Shown here piece after piece: positions 1 to 13,379 of a stretch of DNA of 64,000 nucleotides. The stretch comes from Tetracladium setigerum. Taxonomy: Eukaryota; Ascomycota; Leotiomycetes; Helotiales. The position numbers were made by a program, and so were the translations under genes. Where the stretch lies: contig PZJY01000011.1 in assembly GCA_031472005.1 (NCBI GenBank), positions 1,922,001 to 1,986,000 of the forward strand. The letters run 5' to 3'. A model generated the notes under the pieces. That model had not been told where the DNA came from. It was given only the letters and a program-made list of their open reading frames with translations, and searched no databases. How positions within the stretch are numbered: the stretch's first letter is position 1; each line of letters opens with the position of its first letter.

Positions 1-3000
1 TTAATACTATTTAAGTAATAGTTCGGAAGTTATTAGATCTTAAATAAATAGGGTTTACCTTAAGTTACTTTATAAAATTTTAACGTTATAAAGTTAAGAC
101 CGGATAAGATATTATAACTCTCTTAAAACTCTTTAAAAGAGGTTTAAAGCCCTATCTTAAGGAAGAACTCGCTAGGTTAAGAGGATTATTCTTAAACTTA
201 AACACCTTAATTAAACACGTTATTTAATTAGATAATCGGTTATATAAAGCTAGGAAGGGAAATAGTTAAGGGAGGAGAGATAATAAAGAACGAAGACTTA
301 ACGATAGTTAAAGGAGGAAGTAACATTACCGAGGTTAATATTAAGGACGTTTTAAATAAATTAACGCCACTTAAAGAGGTTAGAAGCCCCTCTCGCCGGA
401 AGAAAAGAAACGCCGCCGAGAAAATTAACTTTATTATAAGTATAGATAGGCTAGCTATCGGGCCGCTAATTACCTTAAGAAGCAAAAACCACGACCGAAT
501 AGCACCTTTTTAAGGAAACGAGTTATTATTATAAATAGGGTTCCTATCGAGGAAGAACTATCTTAAGATTTTAAATAAAGTAGCCCTATTACTAAGTATA
601 GTAGCACCGACACGCTACTAATATATTAATCTTAATATAATTTAATTAATAATATAACATTTAGAGAAATTTCTTTTAAATCCGAGTCCGAATTAGAGTT
701 TAAATCCAACGGCTTAGACGGAGAAACGGAATTAATAATAATGGCCGAACCCCAAGTCGGAGAACGATAATTCTTCGTAAGATTAAGAATAAATAGAAAT
801 AAGTAAAGATAAATCGGAGGAGAATTATAAGTTATAAACTATGAAACCACCGGTTATAAACTTATTAAAGGAAAAGAATATCTTATATCGTACCGTGACG
901 TTAAAAGAATTTGCTTTTACGACATTAAGTATAATCGCGCTATAATTAAATAGTTATATACCGGGGAAGTTATTTATTAATTAAAGGATATTTTAAAACT
1001 AAGAGATAAATAGGAGGTAACTCGAATCGTTAATTAGGAAAGAACTTAAAGGAAGATTTAAATAATCTTATATTAATCCTTTAAGTACGTTATATAAAAT
1101 ATAAGATTAGCTACTCCTTATACCTTAAAAGTTAATACCCCTTACCGATTAATAAAGTGGATTACTTACCTTAAGATATAAATAAACTTATTTAATAATT
1201 AAAGGGTCGTAAAAGTGTTAAGAAAATTAAAAGAAGTTTATACCATTATAAGGAACGAATAAATCACCGTAAAAATAAAATTATAAGGAAAACCAATTAA
1301 AGTTATAATCGATTCGGGAGTAATAAGAAACTTTATCTCTTTTAAAGAAGTTACCCGGATTAATATCCCTTTTACGACTATTACACCTTACGAGCTATAA
1401 GTAATAAACGGAACTAAAGTGAAAGGAAATAATAAAATTATTAATTAAGTTATAATTCCATTAAAATTATTATCCTTAAGAGGATATATTATAAATATTT
1501 AGTTCGATATTATATTAATAAGAGACCACGATACTATTTTAAGTATACCGTAAATTAAGGAATATAACCCCGAGATCGATTAAGTTAAAAAAACTATACG
1601 ATTTAAGCGTTATAACTATTAAGGTTCATAATAATAATTATATAGCCGGAACGAGGTTTACGTCACCTTATTTAACGACGCCACCGGACATCTTAATAAT
1701 ACCGAGAGTCCTCCACGAGACGTTAATTAGAGCGAGAAGGAAATCCCCGTGTAATATAAGAAATATTTAAGATTATTCAAAAACCCGGAAGACTTTAAAG
1801 CCTTACCTAAATATTAATTATAAGATTATAAAATAAACTTAAAGGAAGGAAGGAAACCTCTTATATAAAAACTACGCCGATATCGTTACGATTTTATTAA
1901 GACGTTAAAAGTATTCGTTTAGTTAACTCTTAAGAAAGGATAAGTCCGACTATCTAAGTCTCTAGTATTTAATAATATATTAATCGCTTATAAGAAGGAT
2001 AACCTTAACGGTCGACCTTACGGTAATTATCGGGAACTTAATAACGTTACGATACGAGATTAATATCTATTACTAAACGCTTAATACTTACGGGACAAGC
2101 TAATTAAAGCTATAATATATATTAAGTTAAATTAGAGAAGCTCGTTCAATCTAATCCGGATTAAAAAGGGACACGAATAAATAATTACGTTCCTTATTCC
2201 CTTAAGACTTTATAAATAAATTATTATACCTTTTAAGTTAATTAACGCACTTATAACTTATTAACGCTAAAATAATAATATCTTACGAGAATACTTAAGA
2301 ATATTCGTAATTTATTACCTTAACGATATAATTATTTACTTAAAACGAGTCGAGGATTATAAGCGACACGTTAAGCTAGTCTTAAACGCCTTACTTAAGG
2401 TAAACTTTAAATTAAAACTTAATAAGTGCGAGTTTAAAGTTACGAAAACCTTATTTCTAAGATATATTATCCGATTAAGGTCTATAAGTATTAATCTTAA
2501 GAAAATTAGAGCTATTAAGGAATAGCTTAAACCTTAGAATATTAAGGATATATAATCCTTTTTAAGAACCGGCAATTTTAGCCGATAATTCATTAAGGGA
2601 TACTTAAGAATCGTCACTCCCCTTACACGACTTATTAGAAAAGACGTACCTTTCTTAATAGGATTAAAGGAGAAAGTTACCTTTAAGGAACTTAAAAAAC
2701 GATTTATAAAAGAACCCGTGATTTATAATTTCCACGAAAATCGACCTAATATTCTCTAAATAGATACCTTAAATATTTACGTAAGTGCTATACACCTTTA
2801 ACTTAATAAGAACGGAAAATTATATCTTATAATATACTACTCTGAAACTTACTCGCTAATAGAATAAAATTACGATATTTATAAGAAGGAACTTATAACT
2901 ATTATTAAAGCCTTAAGATATTAAAAAATTTACCTTTAAGGAGTTAAATTCCCCGTTATAATATATATTAATTATATAAATTTAAGAACTTTTATAATTA

Positions 3001-4661
3001 CGAAGGTTCTTAATAATCGAAGATTAATTAAATAAGTTAAGGAGCTATCTTAATTTAATTTAATAATTAAATATATTAAGGGATTAGAGAACGTTATAAC
3101 GGACGCTCTTAATAAACTATTAAGGTATAAAGGAAGTAAGGTTTATAAGGAAATCGCGATATTTAAGGAAAACGACGACGGAGACTTAATTCTTAATATT
3201 AAGGAGATCGCTCTCCTTATTAAAGTTAGCGGACTATTTACCGACGAAATCCTTAAAGCTTAAGGGAAGGATTTAAAATATATAAACTATTATAAGGGTA
3301 AACTAGTTATATTAGACTTATATACGAAGGAATTTATTAAGAATTATTATAAGGCCTCGGCTCACGGACATTAAGGGAGCCGTAAGACCCTTTAAAGACT
3401 TAAATATTACTTTTACGTTAATTAAGCTATCGCTTTAATTAAAGAAGTGGTTAGCTAATATAACGTATATATCCGTAATAAAGCTACGAGACACGCACCT
3501 TACGGATTAATAAGCATTATACTTATATTAGAGATACCTTAGAAATCGATTTAATAAGATTTTATCGTTAAATTATCACTTTTAAGAGATTTAATAATAG
3601 GAATCGCTTATAACTCGATTCTAATTATAATAAAGAGGCTCACGAAATATATAATTTATATCTTATATAAGGAATCTAATATCGTTAAAGAGTTAGCCTT
3701 CGTATTCTTATAAGAAGTGGTTACTTATTACGATATATTAAAAGAGATAGTCTTAAATTAAGATAAACTCTTTACGTTTAAGTTTTAAATTGCCTTAATT
3801 GCTTACTTAAGAGTTAAGAGGAAATTATTAATCGCCTTTTATTTATAAATAAATAAAGGAACGGAACGAATAAATTAAGTTATCGAGGCTTACTTACGTT
3901 ATTATATTAATTATAAATAAGATAATTAGGTATTATTATTCCTATTAGCCTAATTCGTATATAATAGCTCGATTATAAATATTACGAAGGTATTATTATT
4001 TTATATTAATTTTAGTTATAAGAAGAATATATATTATAAACCTTATTCGATAGATATTAATAATTAATTAATTAAGACTTAAACTAATAAGATTAAATAC
4101 TTATATATTAAATTAATTAAGGAACTACGATTTATAATAAAGAAAAGTGTATTATATTATAATAGAAAGCGTAATTAAGAGCTAACGCTAAAAGAGGGGG
4201 ATAAAGTTTATTTATTACGACGAAATATTAAAATAGAAAGACCGAGCGATAAATTAAATTATAAGAAATTAGGACTATTTAAAATTAAGACCGTTAAAGG
4301 ACGTTTAAATTACGAACTCGCTTTATTAAAGAATATAAATATTTATTTAATATTTTATATATCCCTTCTTAAAGAAGCATTATTAAGAGCACTATTAGCT
4401 CTTAATATATTAATATAATTAATAAACTTAAAAGTAAAGTATAAAGTAAAGAAAATCTTAAATTATAAGCTAGTTAGGAATAAACTTCATTACTTAATTA
4501 AATGGAAGGATTACTTATAATCTAAGAATTCTTAAGAGTTAAAAATAAATCTTAATTATTACCGGATATTAATAAAGTATTACTATCACCTCTTACCTGG
4601 TCCGACCTTAAAGATTAAAGGGGAGGCGATTAAACATTTGAACCGACAGAAGCGGGCATAA
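1..4661 (+). pseudogene. Element A gag-pol, RIP-inactivated
   Basis: Translating through stops gives recognisable Ty3/gypsy domains in the normal order. The protease active site reads DSG at 1311-1319 within IIIDSGVIRNFIS. The RT catalytic box reads YLND (2315-2326) where the family has YLDD, a G-to-A change. The integrase zinc-finger region AHGH followed by a RIP stop is near 3362. The C-terminal chromodomain (about 4437-4560) reads LVRNKLHYLIKWKDYL, close to the usual form ending IKWKGY. The frame ends at TAA 4659-4661 after a PGPTLKIKGEAIKHL tail. A chromodomain is typical of chromoviruses that target heterochromatin; no function can remain here. Confidence 0.85.
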
Positions 4662-5192
4662 TAGATTCCGTAATGACCGATGAGGAAACCGGCTCCGAGC
4701 TTTCGAATAGAGCCACTTAAAACTTATGCTTAGGAGAGTCGGGAACGAAATTAATATCCTTAAGAGTTAGGAGTTATAGAAAGAGTTCGCTCTCGAGAGT
4801 CGAACTAGTTTCCACGTAATTTATAAGCTAAGGAAGCCTTAGGAGGTAACGCTTACGCGTTACTCCTTAAAAGAACTTATATATTATTAAAGGACGAGCT
4901 CGAATAATAATATAACCCTTAATATCGTAAGGCCGTTTAGAATGAATACACTCGGAATAGCGACTCGATTCCTAAACGTTTAAAAGATATTTTTTATAAG
5001 TTTTCTTATAATATAAACACGTTTCGGCTATACGGCCAGATTTCTCGATACGCACCGTTAACGTAAGACGCTCTTTTAATTTTTAATAATAAACGGATAA
5101 TATAATAAAGAAGGAGATAATTATAAATTATTAGCGATATTTCCTTCGATATATTTAAGTATAAGGTTCACATTAATACGGAAAGGGGATAA

Positions 5193-5641
5193 TATTACGA
5201 ACGTGACTTATATATACGTAAGGAGCTTAAGGCTCGGGAGCATTATAATAATTAATATAATTAAGTAGCTTATTATTATTACTTTATAAAGAACTTTAAT
5301 AACTTAATTTAATTATAAGAAAAGAATTAATAATAATAGCTTAAGTAATCACGTAATAGAGTCCGCTAAGTAAGGAGTTTAATTAATAGAGTCGGACTTT
5401 AACATTTAGGACTTTATAATTTAGGACTCTAAGTGTAACGAAGGGATCTATATAAGAAGGAATAATATTTCATTAAATAAGAGCTTCGTGCTTAACTTAA
5501 TATTTAAATTAAGATTATACATTATTAACATTAGCTTATTCTTACTTATGATCACCTTAGTGATTGACTTCCTTGCTTTGACTAGTAAATAAAACCCTCG
5601 ACTTCGACATCACTTCAGTTAGTGGAATCGGAATCGTGACA
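5193..5641 (+). repeat. Element A 3' LTR
   Basis: Preceded by the polypurine tract. It starts TATTACGAACGTGAC (ancestral TGTTACG) and ends GGAATCGTGACA, matching in reverse the two 448-nt LTRs of element B. The sequence following it (from about 5650) rejoins the internal 3' region of another copy, element C, so A was inserted into C. Confidence 0.82.
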
Positions 5642-6246
5642 GATAGATCATTTAAAACGATAAAAGCTAGCGGAGTAGCTTCCGTAATAATTAGTGAGGA
5701 AACCGGCTCCGAGTTTTTAAATAGAGCCACTTAGAATTCGCGCTTAAGAGAATCGGGAATAAAATTAATATCCTTAAGAGTTAATAATTATAAGAAAAGA
5801 TCGCTCTTAAGAGTTAAACCGTTTTTCACGGAATTCGTAGGCCGAGGAAGCCTTAAGAGGTAACGCTTACGCGCCGCCCCTTAAAAGAACTTATATATTA
5901 TTAAAGGACGGGATTAAATAATAATATAACCCTTAATATCGTAAGGCCGTTTAAAATAAACATATTCGGAGTAACGACTCGATTCTTAAACATTTAAAAG
6001 ACACTTCTTATAAGTTTTCCTATAATGCGAATATATTTCGGTTATACGGCTAGATTTCTTAATACGCACCGTTAACGTAAGACGCTCTTTTAATTTTTAA
6101 TAATAAATAGATAATATATTAAGAGAAGGTGATAATTATAGACTATTAGCGATGTTTCCCTTAATATATTTAAGTGTAAGGATTATATTAGTACGGAAGG
6201 GGGATAATGTTACGAACGTGACTTGCGCGCACGTGAGGAGCCTGAG
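5642..6246 (+). mobile_element. Element C, 3' internal remnant plus first 39 nt of its LTR
   Basis: From about 5650 the sequence repeats the non-coding 3' region of element A (compare about 4635-5192), then has a GGAAGGGGGATAA polypurine tract and the LTR start TGTTACGAACGTGAC at 6208. The LTR stops at 6246 with CTGAG and resumes at 12864 with GCTCGGGAGC, the gap being exactly element B. Less RIP damage is seen in the GC-rich LTR edge (GCGCGCACGTG intact). The 5' part of C lies beyond A, left of the window. Confidence 0.8.
6242..6246. repeat. Target-site duplication CTGAG, left copy
   Basis: CTGAG directly abuts the outer end of the B 3' LTR (TGTCACG at 6247). The identical pentamer follows the other end of B at 12859-12863. 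Together they mark B as an integrase-mediated insertion into the LTR of C. Confidence 0.85.
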
Positions 6247-6694
6247 TGTCACGATTCCGATTCCACTAACTAAAGTGATGTCGAAGTCGAGGGTTTATTT
6301 ACTAGTCAAAATAAGGAAGTCAATCACTAGGGTGATCACAAGTAAGAACAAGCTAATGTTAATAATGTATAATCTTAATTTAAATACTAAGTTAAGCACG
6401 AAGCTCTTATCTAATGAAATACTATTCCTTCTTATATAAATCCCTTCGTTATACTTAAAGTCCCGAACTATAAAGTCTTAAATATTAAAGTCCGACTCCA
6501 TTAATTAGACTCCTTACTTAGCGAACTCTATCACGTGATTACTTAAGCTATTATTACTAATCCTTTTCTTATAATTAAATTAAGTTATTAAAGTTCTTTA
6601 TAAAGTAATAATAATAAGCTACTTAATTATATTAATTATTATAATGCTCCCGAGCCTCAGGCTCCTTACGTGTATATAAGTCACGTTCGTAATA
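6247..6694 (-). repeat. Element B 3' LTR
   Basis: On the - strand it runs from a RIP-altered TATTACGAACGTGAC at 6694 to GTGACA at 6247. Its length equals that of the 5' LTR (448 nt). Differences between the two LTRs that I checked are transitions. Confidence 0.85.
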
Positions 6695-7237
6695 TTATTC
6701 CCCTTCCGTACTAGTGTGGACCTTACACTTAAATATACCGAAGGAAATGTCGCTAATAGTTTATAACTATCTCCTTCTTTATTATATTATCCGTTTATTA
6801 TTAAAAATTAAAAGAGCGTCTTACGCTAGCGGTGCGTATTGAGAAATCTAATCGTATGGCCGAAACGTATTTATATTATAGGAAAACTTATAAAAAGTGT
6901 TTTCTAAACGTTCGGGAATTAAGTCGCTATTCCGAGTGTGTTCGTTCTAAACGGCCTTACGATACTAAGGGTTATACTATTATTCGAGCTCGTCCTTTAA
7001 TAGTATATAAGTTCTTTTAAGGAGCAACGCGTAAGCGTTGCCTCTTAAGGCTCCCTTAGCTTATAAATTACGTGGAAATTAGTTCGACTCCCGAGAGCGA
7101 ATTCTTTCCATAGCTCCTAACTCTTAAGGATGTTAATTTCGTTCCCGACTCTCCTAGGTATAAGTTTTAGGTGGCTCTATTCGAAAGCTCGGAGCCGGTT
7201 TCCTCATCGGTAGTTACGGAATCTATTATGCCCGCTT

Positions 7238-10200
7238 TTATCGTTTTAAATGTTTAATCGCCTCCCCTTTAATCTTTAAGGTCGGACCAGGTAAGAGGTA
7301 ATAGTGATACTCCATTAATATCCGGTAGTAATTGAGATTTATTTTTAACTCTTAAGAATTCTTAGATTATAAGTAATCCTTCCATTTAATTAAGTAATGA
7401 AGTTTATTCTTAACTAGCTTATAATTTAAGATTTTCTTTACTTCGTACTTTACTTCTAGGTTTACCGGTTATATTAATATATTAGGAGCTAGTGGTACTC
7501 CTAGTAATGCTTTTTTAAGAAGGGATATATAGAATATTAAATAAATATTTATATTCTTTAATAAAGCGAGTTCGTAATTTAAACGTCCTTTAACGGTCTT
7601 AATTTTAAATAATCTTAATTTCTTATAATTTAATTTATCGCTTAGTCTTTTTATTCTAATATTTCGTCGTAATAGATAGACTTTATCCCTCTCTTTTAAC
7701 GTTAGCTCTTAACTACGCTTTTTATTATAATATAATACACTTTTCTTTATTACGAATCGTAATTCCTTAATTAATTTAATATATAAGTATTTAATCTTAT
7801 TAATCTAGGTCCTAGCTAACTAATTATCGATATCTATCGAATGGGGTTTATAATATATATTCTTCTTATAGCCGAAATTAATATAAAATAGTAATACCTT
7901 CGTAATGTTTATAATTAAGCTATTATATACGAATTAGGCTAATGGGAGTAATAATACTTAATTGTCTTATTTATAATTAATATAATAACGTAAGTAAGCC
8001 TTAATAACTTAGTTTATTCATTCCGTTCCTTTATTTATTTATAAATAAAAGGCGGTTAATAATTTCCTCTTAACTCTTAAGTGAGTAATTAAGGCAATTT
8101 AAAACTTAAACGTAAAGAGTTTATCTCGGTCCGAGACTATCTCTTTTAATATACCGTAGTGAGTAACCACTTCTTATAAGAATGCGAAGGCTAACTCTTC
8201 GGCGGTGCTAGATTCCTTATATAAAATATAAATTATATATTTCGTAAGCCTCTCTATTATAATTAGAATCGAGTTATAAGCGATTCCTATTATTAAATCT
8301 CTTAAAAGTGGTAATTTAATAATAAAATCCTATTAGATCGATTTTTAAGGTATCTTTAATATAAGTGTAATGCTTATTAATCCGTAAGGTGCGTATCTCG
8401 TAGCTTTATTACGGATATACACGTTATATTAATTAATTACTTCTTTAATTAAAACGATAACTTAATTAACGTGAAAGTAATGTTTAAGTCTTTAAAGGGT
8501 CTTACGGCTCCCTTAATATCCGTGAGCCGGGGCCTTATAATAATTCTTAACGAATTCCTTCGTATATAAGTCTAATATAATTAGTTTACCCTTATAATAG
8601 TTTATATATTTTAAATCCTTCCCTTAAGCTTTAAGGATTTCGTCGATAAATAGTTCGCTAACTTTAATAAGGAGAGCGATCTCCTTAATATTAAGAATTA
8701 AGTCTTCGTCATCGTTTTCCTTAAATATCGCGATTTCCTTATAAACCTTACTTCCTTTATATCTTAATAATTTATTAAGAGCGTCCGTTATAACGTTCTC
8801 CGATCCCTTAATATATTTAATTATTAGATTAAATTAAGATAACTCCTTAGCTTATCTAGCTAATCTTTAATTATCGAGAACCTTTATAATTATAAAAGTT
8901 CTTAAATTCATATAATTAATATATATTATAACGAGGAATTTAACTCCTTAAAGGTAAATTTTCTAATCTTAAGGCTTTAATAATAATTATAAGTTCCTTC
9001 TTATAAATATCGTAATTCTATTCCGCTAACGAGTAAGTTTCGGAGTAATATATTATAAGATATAATTTTCCGTTCTCGTTAGGCTAGAGGTATATAACAC
9101 TTACGTAAATATTTAAGGTATCTATTTAGAGAATACTAGGTCGATCTTCGTAGAAATTATAAATCACGGGTTCTTTTATAAATCGTTTTTTAAGTTCCTT
9201 AAAGGTAACTTTCTCCTTTAGTCTTATTAGGAAAGGTACGTCTTTTTTAATAAGTCGTATAAGGGGAGCGACGATTCCTAAGTATCCCTTAATGAATTGT
9301 CGGCTAAAATTGCCGGTTCTTAAAAAGGATTATATATCCTTAATATTCTAAGGTTTAAGCTATTCCTTAATAGCTCTAATTTTCTTAAGATCGATACTTA
9401 TAGACCCTAGTCGGATAATATATCTTAAAAATAAGGTTTTTATAACTTTAAACTCGCACTTATTAAGTTTTAATTTAAAGTCTACCTTAAGTAGGGCGTT
9501 TAGGATTAGCTTAACGTGTCGCTTATAGTCCTCGACTCGTTCTAAGTAAATAATTATATCGTTAAGGTAATAAATTACGAATACTCTTAAGTATTCTTAT
9601 AAGATATTATTATTTTAGCGTTAATAAGTTATAAGTGCGTTAATTAACTTAAAAGGCATAATAATCTATTTATAAAGTCTTAAGGGAACGAGGAACGTAA
9701 TTATTTATTCGTGTCCCTTTTTAATCCGGATTAGATTAAACGAGCTTCTCTAATTTAACTTAATGTATATCATAGCTTTAACTAGCTTATCCCGCAAGTA
9801 CTAAGCGTTCGGCAATGGATATTAATCTCGTATCGTAGCGTTATTAAGTTCCCGATAATCACTGTAAGGTCGACCGTTAGGGTTATCCTTCTTATAAGCG
9901 ATTAATATATTACTAAATACTAAAGACTTAAATAGTCTAACTTATCCTTTCTTAAGAGCTAACTAAACGAATACTTTTAACGTCTTAATAAAATCGTAAC
10001 GATATCGGCGTAGTTTCTATATAAGAGGTTTCCTTCCTTCCTTTAAGTTTATTTTATAATCTTATAATTAATATTCGGGTAAGGCTTTAAAGTCTTCCGG
10101 GTTTTCGAACAATCTTAAATATTTCTTATATTACACGGGGATTTCCTTCTCGCTTTAACTAACGTCCCGTGAAGGACTCTCGGTATTATTAAGATATCCG

Positions 10201-12245
10201 ATAGCGTCGTTAAATAAGGTAGCGCAAACCTCGTTCCGGCCATGTAATTATTACTATAAACCTTAGCAATTACAACGCTTAAATCGTATAATCTTTTTGA
10301 CTTAATCGATCTCGGGGTTATATTCCTTAATTCACGGCATACTTAAAATAGCATCGTGGTCTCTTATTAATATAATGTCGAACTAGACATTCGTAATGTA
10401 TCCTCTTAAGGATAATAGTTTCGATAGAATTATAACTTAATTAATAATTCCATTATTTCCTTTCACTTTAATTCCGTCTATTACTTATAGCTCGTAAGGT
10501 GTAATAGTCGTAAAAGGGATGTTAATCCGGGTAACTTCTTTAAAAGAGATAAAGTTTCTTATTACTCCCGAATCGATTATAATTTTAATTGGTTTTCCTT
10601 ATAATTTTATTTCTACGGTGATTTATTCGTTCCTTATAATGGCATAAACTTCTTTTAGTTTTCTTAACACTTCTACGACCCTTTAATTATTAAATAAGTT
10701 TATTTATATCTTAAGGTAAGTAGTCCACTCTACTAATCGGTAAGGGGTATTAACTTTTAAGGTATAAGGAGTAGCTAATCTTATATTTTATATAACGTAC
10801 TTAAAGGATTAGTATAAGACTATTCGAATCTTCCTTTAAGTTCTTTCCTAATTAACGATTCGAGTCACCTCTTATTTATCTCTTAGTTTTAAAATATCCT
10901 TTAATTAATGGATAACTTCCTTAATATATAACTATTTAATCGTAACGCGGTTATACTTAATATCGTAGAAGTAGATTCTTTTAACGTCACGGTATAATAT
11001 AAGATATTCTTTTCCTTTAATAAGTTTATGACCGGTGGTTTCATGGTTTATAACCTATAGTTCTCCTCCGATTTATCTCTACCTATTTTTATTTATTCTT
11101 AATCTTACGAAGAACCATCGTTCTCCGACCTGGGGTTCGGCCACTATTATTAGTTCCGTTTCTCCGTCTAAGCCGTTAGATTTAGACTCTAATTCGGACT
11201 CGGATTTAGAAGAAATTTCTCTGAATATTATGTTATCGATTAAATTATATTAAGATTAATATATTAATAGCGTGTCGGTGCTACTATACTTAGTAATAGG
11301 GCGGCTCTATTTAAAATCTTAAGATAATTCTTCCTCGATAGGAACCCTATTTATAATAGTAACTCGTTTCCTCGGAAAGGTGTTATTCGGTTATAGTTTT
11401 TGTTTCTTAGGGCAATTAGCGGCCCGATAGCCAGCCTATCCACACTTATAATAAAGTTAATTTTCTCGGCGGCGTTTCTTTTCTTCCGGCGAGAGGGGCT
11501 TCTAACCTCTCTAAGTGGCGTTAATTTATTTAGAACGTCCTTAATATTAACCTCGGTAATGTTACTTCCTCCTTTAGCTATCGTTAAGTCTTCGTTCTTT
11601 ATTATCTCTCCTCCCTTAGCTATTTCCCTTCTTAGCTTTATATAACCGATTATCTAGCTAAACGACGTGTTTAATTAAGGTGTTTAAGTTTAAGAATAGT
11701 CCTCTTAACCTAACGAGTTCTTCCTTAAGATAAGGCTTTAAACCTCTTTTAAAGAGTTTTAAGAGAGCTATAATATCCTATCCGGTCTTAGCTTTATAAC
11801 GTTGGAATTCTATAAAGTAACTTAAGGCAGACCTTATCTATTTAAGATCCAATAGCTTCCGGACTATTACTTAAATAGCATCGAAGTCACTAAATATCTT
11901 TCTAATTTCGTTCTTAAATCTATCCTAATTCTTAAAGATCTCTTAAGTCTTTATTATTATCTTTCTATTAGTCCGATATTTATAAAAGTCCATTAGGAAT
12001 AGTTCCATTTAATCCTAAGTAATAGATTTAAGGAAAGAGGCCGCGTAAAGGCTCTTAGCGTAAATAATAATAAACTTATTATTATTAAAGGAGAAGTAGA
12101 TTTCTATTTAGAGGATAAAAGAGTTTAAGTTCTTTCGAGTTTTATTGAACTTATCGGGCTAGGAAACTCGTATTACTTCCTTTAGTTCGAAAGGAGTAGG
12201 GTTATCTTCCCCGTTATCGTCGTCGTCGTCGTCGTCGACGTTCAT
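7238..12245 (-). pseudogene. Element B gag-pol, RIP-inactivated
   Basis: Gag starts at ATG 12243-12245 with MNV followed by a run of seven Asp codons (GAC repeats that escaped RIP), then NGEDNPTPFEL. A conserved charged gag segment (about 11400-11645) carries the same peptide as element A 240-485. Protease DSG is at about 10566-10574, the RT box YLND (ancestral YLDD) at 9558-9569, and the chromodomain at about 7290-7440. The frame closes with TAA at 7238-7240 after IKHLKR. Stops are scattered throughout, so the gene is dead. Family order (protease-RT-RNase H-integrase-chromodomain) fits chromoviruses. Confidence 0.85.
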
Positions 12246-12410
12246 TTTATCGCTAGTGTTTTATTCATTTAAAGGTTCCTTTCCTTTAAGGCTATCACTA
12301 CTGGCTGGGGTGAGGTCGATTTTGCTAGCATTAGTACTAGTATTACTAGTAGCTCCGGTCGTAAGGGCTATTATTAATATCGTTCTTACTTTAATAAAAG
12401 GTGCTTAAAG

Positions 12411-12858
12411 TGTCACGATTCCGATTCCACTAATTGAAGTGATGTCGAAGTCGAGGGTTTATTTACTAGTCAAAACAAGGAAGTCAATCACTAGGGTGAT
12501 TATAAGTAAGAATAAGCTGATGTTAATAATGTATAATCTTAATTTGAATATTAAGTTAAGCACGAAGCTCCTATTTAATGAAATATTATTCCTTCTTATA
12601 TAGATCCCTTCGTCACACTTAAAGTCCCGAACTATAGAGTCTTAAATGTTAAAGTTTAACTCTATTAATTAAACTCCTTACTTAGCGGACTCTATCACGT
12701 GATTACTTAAGCTATTATTACTAATCCTTTTCTTATAATTAAACTAGGTTATTAAAGTTCTTTATAGAGTAGTAATAATAAGCCACTTAGCTATATTAAT
12801 TACTATGATGCTCCCGAGCCTCAGGCTCCTCACGTGCATACAAGTCACGTTCGTAACA
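12411..12858 (-). repeat. Element B 5' LTR
   Basis: It reads TGTTACGAACGTGACTTG... from 12858 to ...GATTCCGTGACA style ends on the - strand, seen on + as TGTCACGATTCC to CGTTCGTAACA. The sequence just inside it, AAGGTGCTTAAAG on + (12398-12410), is the expected primer-binding position and is shared with element E. Confidence 0.87.
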
Positions 12859-12863
12859 CTGAG
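12859..12863. repeat. Target-site duplication CTGAG, right copy
   Basis: This pentamer is identical to 6242-6246 and adjoins the outer end of the B 5' LTR. Confidence 0.85.
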
Positions 12864-13270
12864 GCTCGGGAGCAATATAATAATTAATATAGTTAAGTGG
12901 CTTGCTATTATTACTTTATAAAGAACTCTAATAACTTAATTAATTATAAGAAAGTGTTAATAGTAATTGCTTAAGTAATCACGTGATAGAGTCCGCTAAG
13001 TAAGGAGTTTAATTAATAAAGTCGGACTCTAATAATTAAGACTCTATAGTTCGGGACTCTAATCGTTACGAAGAGACTTATATAAGAAGGAATAGTATTT
13101 TATTAAATAAGAGCTTTATACTTAACTTAATATTTAAATTAGGATTATATATTATTAATATTAGCTTATTCTTACTTATAATCACATAGTGATTAACTTC
13201 CTTACTTTAACTTAGTAAATAAACCCTTAATTACGACTTCACTTCAGTTAATGGAACCGGAACCGTGACA
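12864..13270 (+). repeat. Element C 3' LTR, distal part
   Basis: It continues the LTR interrupted at 6246: GCTCGGGAGC... to GGAACCGTGACA at 13270. Adding 39 nt from 6208-6246 gives 446 nt, matching the 448-449-nt family length. Bases 13271-13379 after it hold no recognisable feature. Confidence 0.82.
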
Positions 13271-13379
13271 CTAAAAGGGGTCCGTTACCTGGGTGAAAGG
13301 TATTATTAAATATTCCGATGAAGTCGTTAGTTAAGATATATAAAAGCCGTTACCGGCGGAGTCGAGTTTTCTTCTTTTA

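Larger units (their letters stand above)
1..5641 (+). mobile_element. Element A: Ty3/gypsy chromovirus, 5' part outside the window
   Basis: A RIP-degraded LTR retrotransposon read on the + strand: gag C-terminal part, aspartic protease, reverse transcriptase, RNase H, integrase, chromodomain, a non-coding 3' stretch of about 530 nt, a polypurine tract (GGAAAGGGGATAA ending at 5192) and a 449-nt 3' LTR. It is the same family as element B, which lies in the opposite direction. Base 1 aligns with about position 11880 of B, so only the 5' LTR and the gag N-terminus (about 1 kb) are missing to the left. Coding frames are full of TAA/TAG stops where Gln or Trp would be expected, so the element is dead. 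Confidence 0.88.
6247..12858 (-). mobile_element. Element B: full-length Ty3/gypsy chromovirus in reverse orientation
   Basis: A complete 6612-nt element with two 448-nt LTRs (6247-6694 and 12411-12858), a CTGAG duplication on each side, a single gag-pol coding strand, and a PPT in reverse at about 6695-6712. It is the same family as A, and A and B face each other as an imperfect inverted repeat of about 5 kb. RIP has converted many CAA/CAG/TGG codons into stops. I infer a recent common origin followed by RIP, because the reading frame is otherwise retained. Confidence 0.9.

Noticed and set aside
240..485. 81-codon open frame on the - strand, with a twin at 11400-11645 on +
   Set aside because: It is the antisense of the gag segment of elements A and B; shared only because the elements are copies.
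6152..6439. 95-codon open frame across 6152-6439
   Set aside because: It crosses the junction between the C LTR and B, so it is a chance fusion of LTR sequences.
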